A stretch of 64,000 bases of DNA from CAZDDI01 sp964504195 (GTDB lineage Bacteria > Chloroflexota > Anaerolineae > B4-G1 > SLSP01), in contig CAZDDI010000007.1 in assembly GCA_964504195.1 (NCBI GenBank), forward strand, positions 50,469 through 114,468, written 5' to 3'. Positions 50,267 to 59,684 of the stretch are shown here, piece after piece (position 1 is the first letter of the stretch; each line of letters starts with the position of its first letter). The notes below the pieces were generated by a model that worked only from the letters and a program-made list of their open reading frames with translations, was not told the DNA's origin and searched no databases. The translations under genes and the position numbers were made by a program.

Positions 50267-50844
50267 TTGGCTGGAATGATCAGGATTTGACCAATACGAA
50301 TATCTGTGTTCGGTAAGTTGTTACGCTGTTGAATTAGCTGCCAGTTGACCCCGAACCGTTGGCTGATGCGGTAGAGTGTATCCCCAGAAGCTACGGTGTA
50401 GTAGTTCTCGCCCGGTTGTAGTTGTGCGGCGGCTTGCCCTGTGATGGTTGTCCCGCCAGTATTGGTTTCCGGCGCAACCGGACTTTGTGTAGGGGCCGGC
50501 GTTACCGGTACCGCGGTAGGCTGGGTGGGGGGCTGCGTAATGATGGTGATGGGCTGTGGTTGTGCCGTATCTCCCATAGCCTCGCGCCAGATTTCACGGC
50601 CTACAGATTCGATCACTTGTACTTCGCTGGAGGCGCGGGCATTGAGCAATCGCTGTGCTGTCCATCGCGGCAGGAAGATATCCATCAACCACCCAATGAC
50701 TGCAAAGGTAATGATGACGCCGAGGAAATACGAAATCAGCTTTGTCAGGTTCTGATCCAGCATGTTGCGTTTGAAAATCAACCACAATGCCCACAAGAGT
50801 CCCAATCCTAACAAAAAAACAGGTAAAAGCGCTAGCAGATCCAT
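50263..50844 (-). CDS. Membrane-anchored LysM protein
   Basis: A 193-residue protein with an N-terminal membrane region (LLPVFLLGLGLLWALWLIF plus a second span near 35-60), a Thr-Pro-rich linker (about 105-140) and a C-terminal LysM domain (YYTVASGDTLYRISQRFGV...ILIIPAK) that should bind peptidoglycan-type glycans. It lies 24 bases after the transglycosylase-like gene and is coupled to the PH-domain gene. Confidence 0.85.
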   Translation of the reverse strand: MDLLALLPVFLLGLGLLWALWLIFKRNMLDQNLTKLISYFLGVIITFAVIGWLMDIFLPRWTAQRLLNARASSEVQVIESVGREIWREAMGDTAQPQPITIITQPPTQPTAVPVTPAPTQSPVAPETNTGGTTITGQAAAQLQPGENYYTVASGDTLYRISQRFGVNWQLIQQRNNLPNTDIRIGQILIIPAK

Positions 50845-50868
50845 CGCAACCTCCTCCTCAACCGGATT

Positions 50869-52137
50869 TTATTCGATCATGTGTGCCGGACATGTGTCCA
50901 CAGGCAAAAAACTCAGCGGATCAACAAATACCGCCGCGATTTTATCGTAAACCACATAACGTAATGTGGGTGTCAGTCCCCCCCGTCCGCTGACTGCCCC
51001 AATAGCCGTGCCGGCCTCAACACTGCCCGGTGGGACTGCATACGAGCGTAACCCAATCAACCATACGTTCCATCCATCATTCTCAATCTGTACAGCCAGA
51101 TGCCCCCGGTCATCTGTGTAGCGGGTAAGTGTTCCCGCCAGGGGTGCTAACACGACTGACGACTGCGGCGACAGCAGCTCCACGCCAGGTAATAGGCCGC
51201 ATACGATTTGCCCGGTTTCCGGTGTAATCAACAGCGGGCTTAGTTGTGGCGATAGCGTTGCATCAGTCATTGGGTGTGGTAGACCAAAGCATTCATCCGC
51301 TACAGCGGTTCGGCAGCGCGCCCCGCTTGTGATCTCCGTGTCCGGCAGAACTGTATTTTGTAACCAGAGTTTATCCAGGCCCTCCTGAGTTAACAATAGG
51401 GGGGCTAACAAGAACGGCGGTAGGTCTACCGATTTGTGCTGTGTCAGCTGCGCCTGGATTGCCAGATGTGCCGGCCAAGCCCCCAGTATTTTCAGATCGT
51501 AGGTGCGGCCTTCAATGTCCCGATGTACCATGTTTTGGTGCATTGGACTGTAATTGTTCATCACATAAGCCGATTGGTCAGGGTTGCTACGGGCGCGTGG
51601 CCCGGCGTTGTAGTAGAGATAGCAACGTTTGAGCAGGGCCGGATCGGTTGTGTTAAAGTTAACTTCGGGGCAGTAGGTCTTGAACGTGCGTGCCCCTAGT
51701 TGCAGTTGCGTCGCTATCGACCAGGGATCAACCGGGCCAGGCGGGAAACAGGGCAGTTGCCCGGTTTTGACCGCCGTGTACAGCCCCATGAGACCCTCGC
51801 AATTGGCCGGATTTTCAGCAACCAGGCCAGATTCCTTGAACCAAAGCACTAAAGGTACCACGGGCGGCACACCTTCAATATATGCGATCGCGCTCGAAAC
51901 CGCCGCCCATGCTTCGATCTGTTGCTGTTGGGCCGGCGTGAAGTTGTAACGCCCGTTCCAGACGCTCTGACTACCTAAACTAATCGCTACAGGTAGCCCG
52001 ATGAAGAGTAATGTGTCCAGAACTCCGTGCAGCAGAGTCATCAGCAGTTTGCGCGCTTCTAGCTTCAGGAACGGTGCCGCGTATAGCTGAAACCATTCCT
52101 GAAACCATGCCGGTATCCATCCTAATAGCGACTGCAT
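50869..52137 (-). CDS. Lytic-transglycosylase-like protein with degenerate M23-like tail
   Basis: A 422-residue protein. After a membrane span near 30-55 comes a lysozyme-like region (VLWFKESGL near residue 105; CYLYYNAGPRAR near 175), where ESGL gives the probable catalytic Glu. The last 110 residues have the LytM/M23 sheet pattern (LAPLAGTLTRYTDDRGHLAV; GTAIGAVSGRGG), but the HxH strand reads LRYVVY, so the zinc ligands are missing. It probably remodels or only binds the cell wall. It is first in the operon with LysM and PH-domain genes. Confidence 0.65.
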   Translation of the reverse strand: MQSLLGWIPAWFQEWFQLYAAPFLKLEARKLLMTLLHGVLDTLLFIGLPVAISLGSQSVWNGRYNFTPAQQQQIEAWAAVSSAIAYIEGVPPVVPLVLWFKESGLVAENPANCEGLMGLYTAVKTGQLPCFPPGPVDPWSIATQLQLGARTFKTYCPEVNFNTTDPALLKRCYLYYNAGPRARSNPDQSAYVMNNYSPMHQNMVHRDIEGRTYDLKILGAWPAHLAIQAQLTQHKSVDLPPFLLAPLLLTQEGLDKLWLQNTVLPDTEITSGARCRTAVADECFGLPHPMTDATLSPQLSPLLITPETGQIVCGLLPGVELLSPQSSVVLAPLAGTLTRYTDDRGHLAVQIENDGWNVWLIGLRSYAVPPGSVEAGTAIGAVSGRGGLTPTLRYVVYDKIAAVFVDPLSFLPVDTCPAHMIE

Positions 52138-52646
52138 TCTATTTCTGATTATAACCGAATTTTACCTAGATAGCAAATTTTATGCCAGTTACGGTGGTGG
52201 ACATATACGTGCTTTCACAAATTTTATTTGTAGCGATGGACTGCCATTGTGGGACAACTTAAACCGTTCCTGTGGTAAGATTTCCGCCAAACCAAATAGA
52301 TTCCCCCTCTGGTTTTTTTGGGGCAGGCAGGGTGCATAGCGTGCTCGATCTGCCTGCCAAAATTCTTTTACAAAATCAGGATTGTGCGAAACTTGCAGGT
52401 CTTGACCCAATGCCATTGCTACATTGACAAATTGGCTGGGTGAAGCATACTTGATGTGGTTACAATGTTACGGATACTGCCCCAATCTCATAATTCCACG
52501 TGTACCTGTTACTTTTACCGGGGTTTGTAATTATTTGCGAGGCGGGGGAGCATTTTACCGGTGCAGAACGACGTTTTGCAGACTCAAGGTCTTGAAACCA
52601 GCCAGGTCTATGCCCTAACTTAATGACATTGATTTGTGAGGTAGAT
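52138..52646. other. Intergenic region with CACCGGTG-family repeat
   Basis: About 500 bases between divergent genes. It contains a hairpin with arms GGCAGGCAG / CTGCCTGCC (52323-52360) and a CACCGGTG-family repeat (52551-52630). A 75-codon minus-strand frame (52189-52416) has no ribosome site and no recognisable content. Confidence 0.55.
52551..52630. repeat. CACCGGTG-family repeat, copy 2
   Basis: CATTTTACCGGTGCAGAACG followed by ACGTTTTGCA matches copy 1 read in reverse complement; the right end CCAGGTCTATGCCCTAACTT runs to TAATGACATTG, as at 63788. It reaches to within 20 bases of the radical SAM start and supplies a false ATG at 52623. Confidence 0.6.
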
Positions 52647-53642
52647 ATGGTAACGCTGCATCCTGATGATATAGGCATAATCCTTAGCTATCAGTGCTCC
52701 AATGCCTGCGCGCATTGTCTGTACAACTGCGGCCCTCGCCGCCGTGAGGTAATGACACCGGCCCAGTTGTGCGCTGCGCTTGATGCGCTTTGCGTCTATC
52801 CACGCCTGCCACAAATCCACTTCACGGGTGGGGAGCCGTTTTTGCATTACGATCTGCTGCTAGAAGGGACGCGGCTGGCGGTGGAGCGTGGTATCAGGGC
52901 TTACTTGGAGACCGGTGCCGGTTGGTGTGTGGATGATGCAATTACAGTGAAGCGTTTCGCGGCTTTACACGCGGCGGGCCTACGTGCTGTGCTGATCAGC
53001 TGTTCCCCATTCCACGCCGAGCGTGTCCCTCTGGCGTACACGCTGCGCGCAATCCGCGCGGCGCAGCAGGTCTTCGGCGTGGCACAGACTATTGTCTACC
53101 AGGCCAGCTATGTGGAGCTGCTCTGGCGTATGAGCCTTGACCCGGAACAACCTGTCCCCCTAGCGCGTTACGCGGAGCTGTATGGCTCGGAAACAGCGCG
53201 CGTATTGTTGTGGGATGAATTCGGTATCATTCCCGGCGGGCGGGCCGGGTATTGTCTCGGTCATCTCACGGAGAAACGCCCGGCAGCAGCCTTTGTTGGA
53301 CAAGCGTGTGCCGGGTCGTTGCTGCACGCACAGCACTCACACTTTGATCTGCACGGTAATTTCGTCCCTGGTTTCTGTGGCGGGTTGAGTGTGGGCGATT
53401 GGCGCGCGTTACCGGTGCTGCTGGCCGATTTTCAGGCAGAACGCTACCCCTTACTTATCGCGTTACTAGTAACAGCCGGGCCATATCGGTTGTACGAACT
53501 GGCGCAAGCCGAGCACGGCTATCGCCCGCTGGTTGAAGGGTATACAGGGAAATGTCATCTTTGCGTAGATGTTCGGCGGCATCTTGCCGCTCAGGGGAAC
53601 TACCCGGAATTACAGCCGGGGGATTTTTATGAGAGTTTCTAG
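52647..53642 (+). CDS. Radical SAM protein
   Basis: A 331-residue radical SAM enzyme with the [4Fe-4S] motif CSNACAHC (C17, C21, C24) and the GGE block FTGGEPFLHYD. More Cys-rich stretches occur late: QACAGS, GFCGG and CHLCVDVRRH near 310, which could hold a second cluster as in SPASM-type proteins. Substrate unknown. The start at 52647 is preferred because GAGGT precedes it and the earlier in-frame ATG at 52623 is part of a dispersed repeat. It is a lone gene converging on the next unit. Confidence 0.85.
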   Translation: MVTLHPDDIGIILSYQCSNACAHCLYNCGPRRREVMTPAQLCAALDALCVYPRLPQIHFTGGEPFLHYDLLLEGTRLAVERGIRAYLETGAGWCVDDAITVKRFAALHAAGLRAVLISCSPFHAERVPLAYTLRAIRAAQQVFGVAQTIVYQASYVELLWRMSLDPEQPVPLARYAELYGSETARVLLWDEFGIIPGGRAGYCLGHLTEKRPAAAFVGQACAGSLLHAQHSHFDLHGNFVPGFCGGLSVGDWRALPVLLADFQAERYPLLIALLVTAGPYRLYELAQAEHGYRPLVEGYTGKCHLCVDVRRHLAAQGNYPELQPGDFYESF

Positions 53643-53671
53643 CTGTGTTGGTAACGTGCCTAGAGAAAATT

Positions 53672-56224
53672 TCACGTTTCACGCTTCACGCTTATCAGTG
53701 TTCCCAATCTTGCAACAAACCGGTTGAATCCAGTTACATACTCATCGAGATAGTCTTGCGCTAGCAAATCGGCCAGCGACTCTTCACCTAATGCCATGAG
53801 CCGGGGGACATGGGCGCGAAAATCCCGTAAACTTACCCGCATGCGTTCCGTATCATCCGTGAGGAAGCCCCACACCAGCTCTTTGGTCACACCATCATCT
53901 TTAGCACTCACAAAGCGTGTGAGCGTGCTGCCACAGGTTACCCGGCCTACGTTGGAGAATACCTCATTGCCCTTCACAATTTCATTGAGGACGCTGATGT
54001 GTTGGGGAATCTGGTCAAGCCAATGCTGGGTAGAGGGCGAGAGATGCGCCAGCAAGCGCAATGTGGCCGTATTGAAACTTTCACCACGCATGGTCACGGC
54101 TTTTAACGCCTCCAACAACTTACCGAAGGCGTCCAAATAGGCCAGTAATGCGCGCCGCGCTTGATCGAAGGTCTGCCAGTTCATGGGGTTGGACTGTTCT
54201 TGATAGGAGCGATAGGCTTCGTGCGTGGCATCGTACTGCGCGAGCATCTCGGTCAGTGGATTGCGAAAGGTGGTGGGGAAGAGCCGCTCTTTAGGTGAGA
54301 CGTTGGAGGCATCCATCGGTATCAGCAATGCCGGGTTGTTTTCCTGCATTCTGGCCAGCGTTGCTTCTACAGTGAGCAGGGCAGCTTGCACATCAGGCTC
54401 TTTGCCACGTTGTGTGCGCAAATCGGCCAATGCTGCCTGCGCTCGGGGTGAGGGTTTGTAATATGCGGCGTGAAAGCCTCGGTACAAGAGCAATAAGTCG
54501 TTGACGGTCAGCACCGCGCCGCGTTGTGCTAACCACTTGCGTAACTGTTGCAAGGCTGCCCCATCGAGCGTGTCGGATTCGGCAGCCGCCTCACGCGGAA
54601 TACGGGTCGCGGCGGGTTCCAGCTTCGCGCCGGATAAAAGCCCTAGTGGCTGCGGCGCGGTGACAGGTTGGCGTGGTGTGGCGCTACGCAGCTGCCGGTA
54701 AAGATGGCGAGCGTTGTCGGTGAGGATTTCTGAGATCGCCATACCCCATAATCCATCAAAAAAGATGTGCGATTGGTCGAATACCATGCTGTGCGGTGTA
54801 CGGAACAGTGTAAGCGCGTGGTCGCCGATGCCGCGATGGTCACGGCGGAGCAGGGCAAGCGGTAAGGCCGCGTCGTGTTGATCCCAGTTGATAAGGATAG
54901 GCGCGCGCCGCAAGGTGGCGAGCTCGGACTGTGTGGCTGGAGGTAAGGCGGCGCGCAAGGAGGCCTGTTGCGCGCGCGGTGTTTCCGCGAGCAGTAAATC
55001 CAAATCCGGGGGCGGGCCGGCGACGGGGGTGTTGAAAATTGCCAGTACCCATCCTAGCACGACATCGGGAGTCGGGGGCAGCAGGCAACCGAGCGGTTGT
55101 GGAGCGTGCGGTTGCCATACTCGCCCGCTGCGATCTATCCACAAAACTTGGCCGTGCGTGTCACATAGGCCGCCTTCGGGTGCGGAAAAGAGCGGGAAGG
55201 GGGGGCGGGTTTCCGTATAGGGGAAGCATAAGGGACTCCCTTGCGCGTCGCGGCGGCAGGTGGGGAGCAAGTAGGTGCGCCCACGCCAAATAAAGCCGGT
55301 CATCACGCGCCAGGGGGCCAGCGGTTCTTTGTGTTCTTGATAGCGCTCTGGTGACAGCGTAGCCAGCAGCGTCATCTGTTCCAGGTATGCGGGGAGTTCG
55401 GCACTTTGGCGTTGCTGGAAGCGTTGGTGAATTTCCGTTTGTGTCTCCTGGGGCAAAGCCGAGAGCCGCTCATGCAGGAATTGCTGAAACATGGCTTTAC
55501 GGTGGGGCAGATAGTCACCGCCCTGTGCCGGGCGGTGGTATGGGCGCAATTGATTCCAATCACGTACCACCTGCACCAGGGGAGCCAAAGGGGGTTGGGA
55601 CGCGCGTGCCGCTGCACTAAGCGCATGGAGCATCACGCGCTCGCGCCAATCCACGGCTAACAATTCATCATACTCATATAGCAGTGTTTGCGCCGCACAA
55701 ATCCAGGCCGCAGCTGCGGCAGCCTGATTGCCTTGCAGGTGCAAATCACGGTAAAAACCTACCGTTTCGTTGACATGGCGCGCGCTATCTTCGCGCAGAC
55801 CAAACTCCAAGTAGAACTGCCAGGTGCCCTGAGGAAAGGCGCTATCGGTCTCTTTGCCCGCCAACTGCAACAGTTTTTGGTAAGCGTATAACACCGTAGC
55901 GGGAGTGGCGATGAAGATTCCATAAAGGCTACGCGAGAGCAATTCCACACCCTTGAGCAGGGCGGTGAGGTCCTGGCTAACTTGTGTGGGGGTGAGTTTG
56001 CGGCCCTTGAGTTTGAGTAGCCCGCTGAGGAGAAAAGCCGGCAGATTGCCCGCCGGTAGCACCCGCGCTACTTCCTCTTGAATTTCTTCGATTTCGGGTA
56101 ACGTGAGGCGGCTGAGTTGGAGGAGCGATTGTTGATCTACTTCTGCGAAGGCATGGCGGGTAGCCTGGCGCGAGCGTTCCAGTGTACTTAACTGCTCCGG
56201 GGTTGGACGTAACAGGCTTACCAT
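53672..56224 (-). CDS. Large uncharacterised protein, distantly acyltransferase-like
   Basis: An 850-residue cytoplasmic-looking protein with no signal peptide. Two stretches recall carnitine/choline acyltransferases of the CoA-dependent acyltransferase superfamily: DQSHIFFDGLWG (H486-x3-D490-G491, the HxxxDG catalytic form), and a late block with TCGSTLTRF, DDGVTKELVWGFLTDD and VSLRDFR. The N-terminal 300 residues are helical and match nothing recognised. The assignment is a weak inference. It starts 14 bases after the kinase-FGE gene, so the two form an operon. The final codons lie in a TTCACGCTTCACG word repeat. Confidence 0.45.
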   Translation of the reverse strand: MVSLLRPTPEQLSTLERSRQATRHAFAEVDQQSLLQLSRLTLPEIEEIQEEVARVLPAGNLPAFLLSGLLKLKGRKLTPTQVSQDLTALLKGVELLSRSLYGIFIATPATVLYAYQKLLQLAGKETDSAFPQGTWQFYLEFGLREDSARHVNETVGFYRDLHLQGNQAAAAAAWICAAQTLLYEYDELLAVDWRERVMLHALSAAARASQPPLAPLVQVVRDWNQLRPYHRPAQGGDYLPHRKAMFQQFLHERLSALPQETQTEIHQRFQQRQSAELPAYLEQMTLLATLSPERYQEHKEPLAPWRVMTGFIWRGRTYLLPTCRRDAQGSPLCFPYTETRPPFPLFSAPEGGLCDTHGQVLWIDRSGRVWQPHAPQPLGCLLPPTPDVVLGWVLAIFNTPVAGPPPDLDLLLAETPRAQQASLRAALPPATQSELATLRRAPILINWDQHDAALPLALLRRDHRGIGDHALTLFRTPHSMVFDQSHIFFDGLWGMAISEILTDNARHLYRQLRSATPRQPVTAPQPLGLLSGAKLEPAATRIPREAAAESDTLDGAALQQLRKWLAQRGAVLTVNDLLLLYRGFHAAYYKPSPRAQAALADLRTQRGKEPDVQAALLTVEATLARMQENNPALLIPMDASNVSPKERLFPTTFRNPLTEMLAQYDATHEAYRSYQEQSNPMNWQTFDQARRALLAYLDAFGKLLEALKAVTMRGESFNTATLRLLAHLSPSTQHWLDQIPQHISVLNEIVKGNEVFSNVGRVTCGSTLTRFVSAKDDGVTKELVWGFLTDDTERMRVSLRDFRAHVPRLMALGEESLADLLAQDYLDEYVTGFNRFVARLGTLISVKRET

Positions 56225-56238
56225 GCACGCCCCCCGCG

Positions 56239-58287
56239 TTACGGCAGCCGTTCACCGTTGACGACGCAACGAAAGCCCAAGTTTGGCCCTTTGGCAGCGC
56301 GGTCGTTGAGACGCCCTTCGGGAAAGCCGACTTCACGGTGGGTAGTGCGCAATTGGCGGCTGAAGTTGGCGACGGAGTCATACGCGCCGCCGCGCATCAC
56401 GCGATAGCGCCCACTTGAAGGGCCAGGGGGATCGTCTTCTGGGCTACTTCCATAGTAGTTTTGATCGTACCAATCATGCACCCACTCCCAGGCATTCCCG
56501 GCCAGATCGAGGATGCCGTAGGCGCTGGCCCCGGCGGGATAGCTGCCCACTGGAGCGGTTGTTGAACCCGTCCGCGCGCGATTCGTCTCCAGTGTGTCGC
56601 CCCATGGATAACGGCGTTGCTTGCTCGCGATTGGATCCCACCCGGCGGCTTTTTCCCATTGCGCTTCGGTGGGCAATTGCGCGTCCCAGCCAGTCTCTTC
56701 TGCGATCCAGGCGCAATAGGCCACCCCTTCATCCCAGCTGATGTAGGTGATAGGATGCTGTGCGCGGCTGGGGTTATCATAAGCTGTGCGGGTGAGCGGT
56801 GCAGTACACGCACCGGCTTCCACACATTGTTTGTACATAGCTGTCGTGACTTCAGTTTCGTCCATCCAAAATGGGCCTAGATTAACTGTGTGTTGGGGGC
56901 GTTCATCACTCCCCGCATCCGAGTCCTCGTCTGTTGCCCCCATAAAAAATGTACCGGCGGGGACGAAACGCATCGTCATGCCATCCACCGTGCGGGATAG
57001 AGCTGCACCGGGGGCCAGCGTGGGAGTTGGTGTAGGTGTGGGGGTAGCTGCTGGCGTAGGTGTCGGTTGTAGCGTCAGTGTGGGCGAAACCACTGCACTC
57101 AGCGGGGTTGCAGTGGGTGTGACTGTAGGTTGGGGGGTAGCTGTAGCCGTGGAGGTAGCTGTAGGGGTAGCCGTGGGCCGGGTAGTGGCTGTAGCTGTTG
57201 GCGTGGCGGTAAGCGTAGGGGTAGCTGTAGGTGTAGCTGATACAATCCATCCGGCAAGCGGGCCGTCTGGTGTGAAGAGTGCCCAGCCTAGCGCGAGTAA
57301 CACCAGCAGCGCAATCACACCGGGAAGCATTAGCCTGCGCTTATGGTGGGGTTGTTCCTGCTTTATGGAGGGCGGCGGTACAATCGGCGCCGACTTCGGC
57401 CAGCGCGACCCACGCGGCGCGACGATTTGAGTGGGTGTATCGCTGTTCATCCAAGCTGTGCGCAATGCTTCAACCATTGCGCGTGCGCTGGTATACCGTT
57501 GGGTGGGATCTTTCGCCAGAGCCTTCAAGATGACGGCTTCCACAGCCATCGGGAGATTCGGTACATACTGACGTGGTGGAGTAGGTTCTTCGCTTACATG
57601 CTTGAGTGCCAGACTCAACGGGGATTCAGCATCGAAGGGTAGGTGACCTGTTACCAGCTCATACAGCACCCCACCCAGTGAGTAGATATCGGATTGCGGA
57701 ACCGCAGCGCGAGAATCCATGGCCTGCTCCGGCGCGATATACTCTGGTGTGCCAAAAGTGTTACCGGATGTCACCTGGCTAAGACGATTCCGAAGCATCG
57801 CCAGGCCAAAATCGCTAAGAATAGCATTGCCCTCACGGTTGAGCAAAATGTTGCCGGGTTTTACATCGCGGTGAATTACATTGCGCTCGTGGGCATAATC
57901 CAGTGCATCGGCCACCTGGCTCAGCAGGTGCAGGATTTCTTCAGGTGTGAAGGTCTCCCCCACAGCGTGGCGCCGATCCATCTCCACACGCAAGTCAATA
58001 CCATCAATGTACTCCATCGCCAGATAATGCCCGCCCTCATACGTCCCAAAATCCAGCACATTGATAATGTTGGGATGGCGCAATTGCGCGATGGTTTGTG
58101 CTTCCCGCTGGAAACGTTGGGAGAGTTGCGAATCCGCTTGCAATCCTCGGCCTAAAATTTTGACGGCAACGTAGCGCTTGAGTGCTGGCTGAAGGCCCTT
58201 GTAGACTTCCGCCATGCCACCCTGTCCGATCTTTTCCAGGATTTCGTAAGACCCGAGGGTTTTGCCGAGTAAACTATCTGACGTCAT
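56239..58287 (-). CDS. Membrane Ser/Thr kinase fused to an FGE-sulfatase domain
   Basis: A 682-residue protein. Residues 12-275 are a PknB-type kinase: glycine loop IGQGGMAEVYKG, K43 in VAVKIL, VIHRDVKPGNILL and LSDFGLAML. A span near 322-345 (LPGVIALLVLLALGWALF) and a long Thr-Pro linker lead to an outside FGE-sulfatase/SUMF1 domain (about 430-682) with FVPAGTFFMGATDED, LPTEAQWEKAAGWD, GNAWEWVHDWYD and RVMRGGAYD. The FGE-type fold makes formylglycine or has taken up other binding and oxidase roles. It may act as the sensor for the kinase. It leads an operon with the acyltransferase-like gene. Confidence 0.92.
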   Translation of the reverse strand: MTSDSLLGKTLGSYEILEKIGQGGMAEVYKGLQPALKRYVAVKILGRGLQADSQLSQRFQREAQTIAQLRHPNIINVLDFGTYEGGHYLAMEYIDGIDLRVEMDRRHAVGETFTPEEILHLLSQVADALDYAHERNVIHRDVKPGNILLNREGNAILSDFGLAMLRNRLSQVTSGNTFGTPEYIAPEQAMDSRAAVPQSDIYSLGGVLYELVTGHLPFDAESPLSLALKHVSEEPTPPRQYVPNLPMAVEAVILKALAKDPTQRYTSARAMVEALRTAWMNSDTPTQIVAPRGSRWPKSAPIVPPPSIKQEQPHHKRRLMLPGVIALLVLLALGWALFTPDGPLAGWIVSATPTATPTLTATPTATATTRPTATPTATSTATATPQPTVTPTATPLSAVVSPTLTLQPTPTPAATPTPTPTPTLAPGAALSRTVDGMTMRFVPAGTFFMGATDEDSDAGSDERPQHTVNLGPFWMDETEVTTAMYKQCVEAGACTAPLTRTAYDNPSRAQHPITYISWDEGVAYCAWIAEETGWDAQLPTEAQWEKAAGWDPIASKQRRYPWGDTLETNRARTGSTTAPVGSYPAGASAYGILDLAGNAWEWVHDWYDQNYYGSSPEDDPPGPSSGRYRVMRGGAYDSVANFSRQLRTTHREVGFPEGRLNDRAAKGPNLGFRCVVNGERLP

Positions 58288-58335
58288 ACATTCGCCTATA
58301 TAAGATTGAAAACATTTTCACATGCAGCTCAAAGA

Positions 58336-58363
58336 AGTATAGCCCACTTTACGGGTAAGTCAA
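58336..58363 (-). promoter_or_regulatory. Promoter of the kinase-FGE operon
   Basis: Minus strand TTGACT (58363-58358), 16-base spacer, TATACT (58341-58336), 50 bases before the start codon. Confidence 0.6.
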
Positions 58364-58526
58364 TTGAGTTATTTTGTGTTGTGCACTAAAGATGTTTGCC
58401 AGATGTGCATCTTTGGACAACAACCAGCAAAGGGCCGGGCTTGTTATCGTGTGGAAACAAGGGAACTAATCGCCAATCTGAACATTGTGCCTTTTCGGAA
58501 AAATGATCCGTATGTTCTCCGCAAGG

Positions 58527-58554
58527 TTGCCTATTTTCTCAAATTCCCTATAAT
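58527..58554 (+). promoter_or_regulatory. Promoter of the DUF4126 gene
   Basis: TTGCCT (58527-58532), 16-base spacer, TATAAT (58549-58554). The start codon is at 58578, so the leader is only about 16 bases. Confidence 0.6.
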
Positions 58555-58577
58555 TGAAAGTAGGAGTTGAAAATACG

Positions 58578-59153
58578 ATGAACATTTTGCTGGATTTAGC
58601 TTCCGCTTTTGGTCTTTCTACCTCGGCAGGATTGAACGCTTACATTCCGCTACTTACGTTGGCGGTGTTGGCGCGCTTTACCTCGCTGGCTCAACTCGAA
58701 GAACCCTGGTCGGCTTTGACCAACGGATGGATTATTGGTATTATCGTTGTCCTGTTAGCTGTAGACATCCTGGCTGATAAAATCCCGGTAGTGGATTCCA
58801 TCAACGATATTATCCAAACCGTGGTGCGCCCTACGGCGGGCGCGATTCTCTTTGCAGCTACCACACAATCCTCGATTCAAGTTCATCCCCTGCTGGCGAT
58901 GGGCTGCGGTGTATTGCTTGCCGGTGGTGTTCATGTCGTTAAGTCTGGTGCGCGCCCCGTTCTCACTGCTACTACTGGGGGGGTGGCTAATCCTATCGTG
59001 AGTACTATTGAAGAAACGCTATCTGTCGTTACGGCATTTATTGCCATTATTTTTCCCTATCTCATTGTCATTTGGGGTGTTTTGTTAGTTGTATTGATTG
59101 CGTTGATTATCCAATATCGCCGCAACCGTAAAATGCAACATCGTGCGCGTTGA
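58578..59153 (+). CDS. DUF4126 membrane protein
   Basis: A 191-residue protein with about five membrane spans. AFGLSTSAGLNAYIPLLTLA, DKIPVVDSINDIIQTVVRP and a PIVSTIEETLSVV block are typical of DUF4126. The family function is unknown. An in-frame TTG at 58554 coincides with the -10 box and cannot be the start; AGGAG precedes the ATG by about 11 bases. Confidence 0.8.
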   Translation: MNILLDLASAFGLSTSAGLNAYIPLLTLAVLARFTSLAQLEEPWSALTNGWIIGIIVVLLAVDILADKIPVVDSINDIIQTVVRPTAGAILFAATTQSSIQVHPLLAMGCGVLLAGGVHVVKSGARPVLTATTGGVANPIVSTIEETLSVVTAFIAIIFPYLIVIWGVLLVVLIALIIQYRRNRKMQHRAR

Positions 59154-59183
59154 ATTGCGATTTTTTTGTAACTACTGAGCCTT

Positions 59184-59266
59184 TGTCATTGCGAGCCGTC
59201 TGCGGCGAAGCAATCTCGTTCGTAGTTGAGATTGCTTCACCGTGGAGACGCGGTTCGCAATGACAG
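59184..59266. repeat. TGTCATTGCGAG palindromic repeat, copy B
   Basis: Outer arms TTTGTCATTGCGAGCC and GGTTCGCAATGACAGA with inner arms GAAGCAATCTC and GAGATTGCTTC. Same family as 12994-13073. Confidence 0.85.
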
Positions 59267-59318
59267 ATAAATCTCGAGCTTGAGTAGTTACGATTTTTTA
59301 ACGAAAGGAGTTTTTATC

Positions 59319-59660
59319 ATGGGTTATGATCCCTATTACGGACAGCAGCAACCGCCGCAGCCCTACTACCCCCCACCGGCTATGCCGAATAGCACCAATG
59401 CCACCCTCAGCCTGATTGCCAGCATCTTGGGGCTGACGCTTCTGCCCACCATCGGCAGCATCCTTGGGCTGATTCTGGGCTATTCGGCCAAGAGTGAAAT
59501 CAACCGCAGCATGGGCCGCATGGGTGGGAATGGTATGGCAACCTGGGGTATCATTCTGGGCTGGCTCGGTGTGGGCTTGGCAGTTACCGGTATTTGTCTA
59601 GCAGTTTTATTCTTTACTGGTGCTTTTGGTTGCGCTGCACTAGAAGCTTTCCGCTATTAA
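59319..59660 (+). CDS. Small DUF4190-like membrane protein
   Basis: A 113-residue protein with a Gln/Pro/Tyr-rich N-terminus (YYGQQQPPQPYYPPPA) and two membrane spans (TLSLIASILGLTLLPTIGSILGLILG; GIILGWLGVGLAVTGICLAVL) separated by EINRSMGRMGGNGMA, as in DUF4190 proteins. Function unknown. AAAGGAG lies eight bases before the ATG. The following small gene is 24 bases downstream. Confidence 0.75.
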   Translation: MGYDPYYGQQQPPQPYYPPPAMPNSTNATLSLIASILGLTLLPTIGSILGLILGYSAKSEINRSMGRMGGNGMATWGIILGWLGVGLAVTGICLAVLFFTGAFGCAALEAFRY

Positions 59661-59684
59661 TCTATCAAGCGAAGGAGAAATCAC

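Noticed and set aside
52189..52416. 75-codon minus-strand frame in the 52-kb gap
   Set aside because: No ribosome site, no recognisable motif, and it lies in a repeat-rich spacer.
56239..57000. Separate sulfatase-modifying enzyme gene
   Set aside because: The FGE domain is in the same frame as the kinase, joined by a Thr-Pro linker, and no sulfatase gene is nearby.
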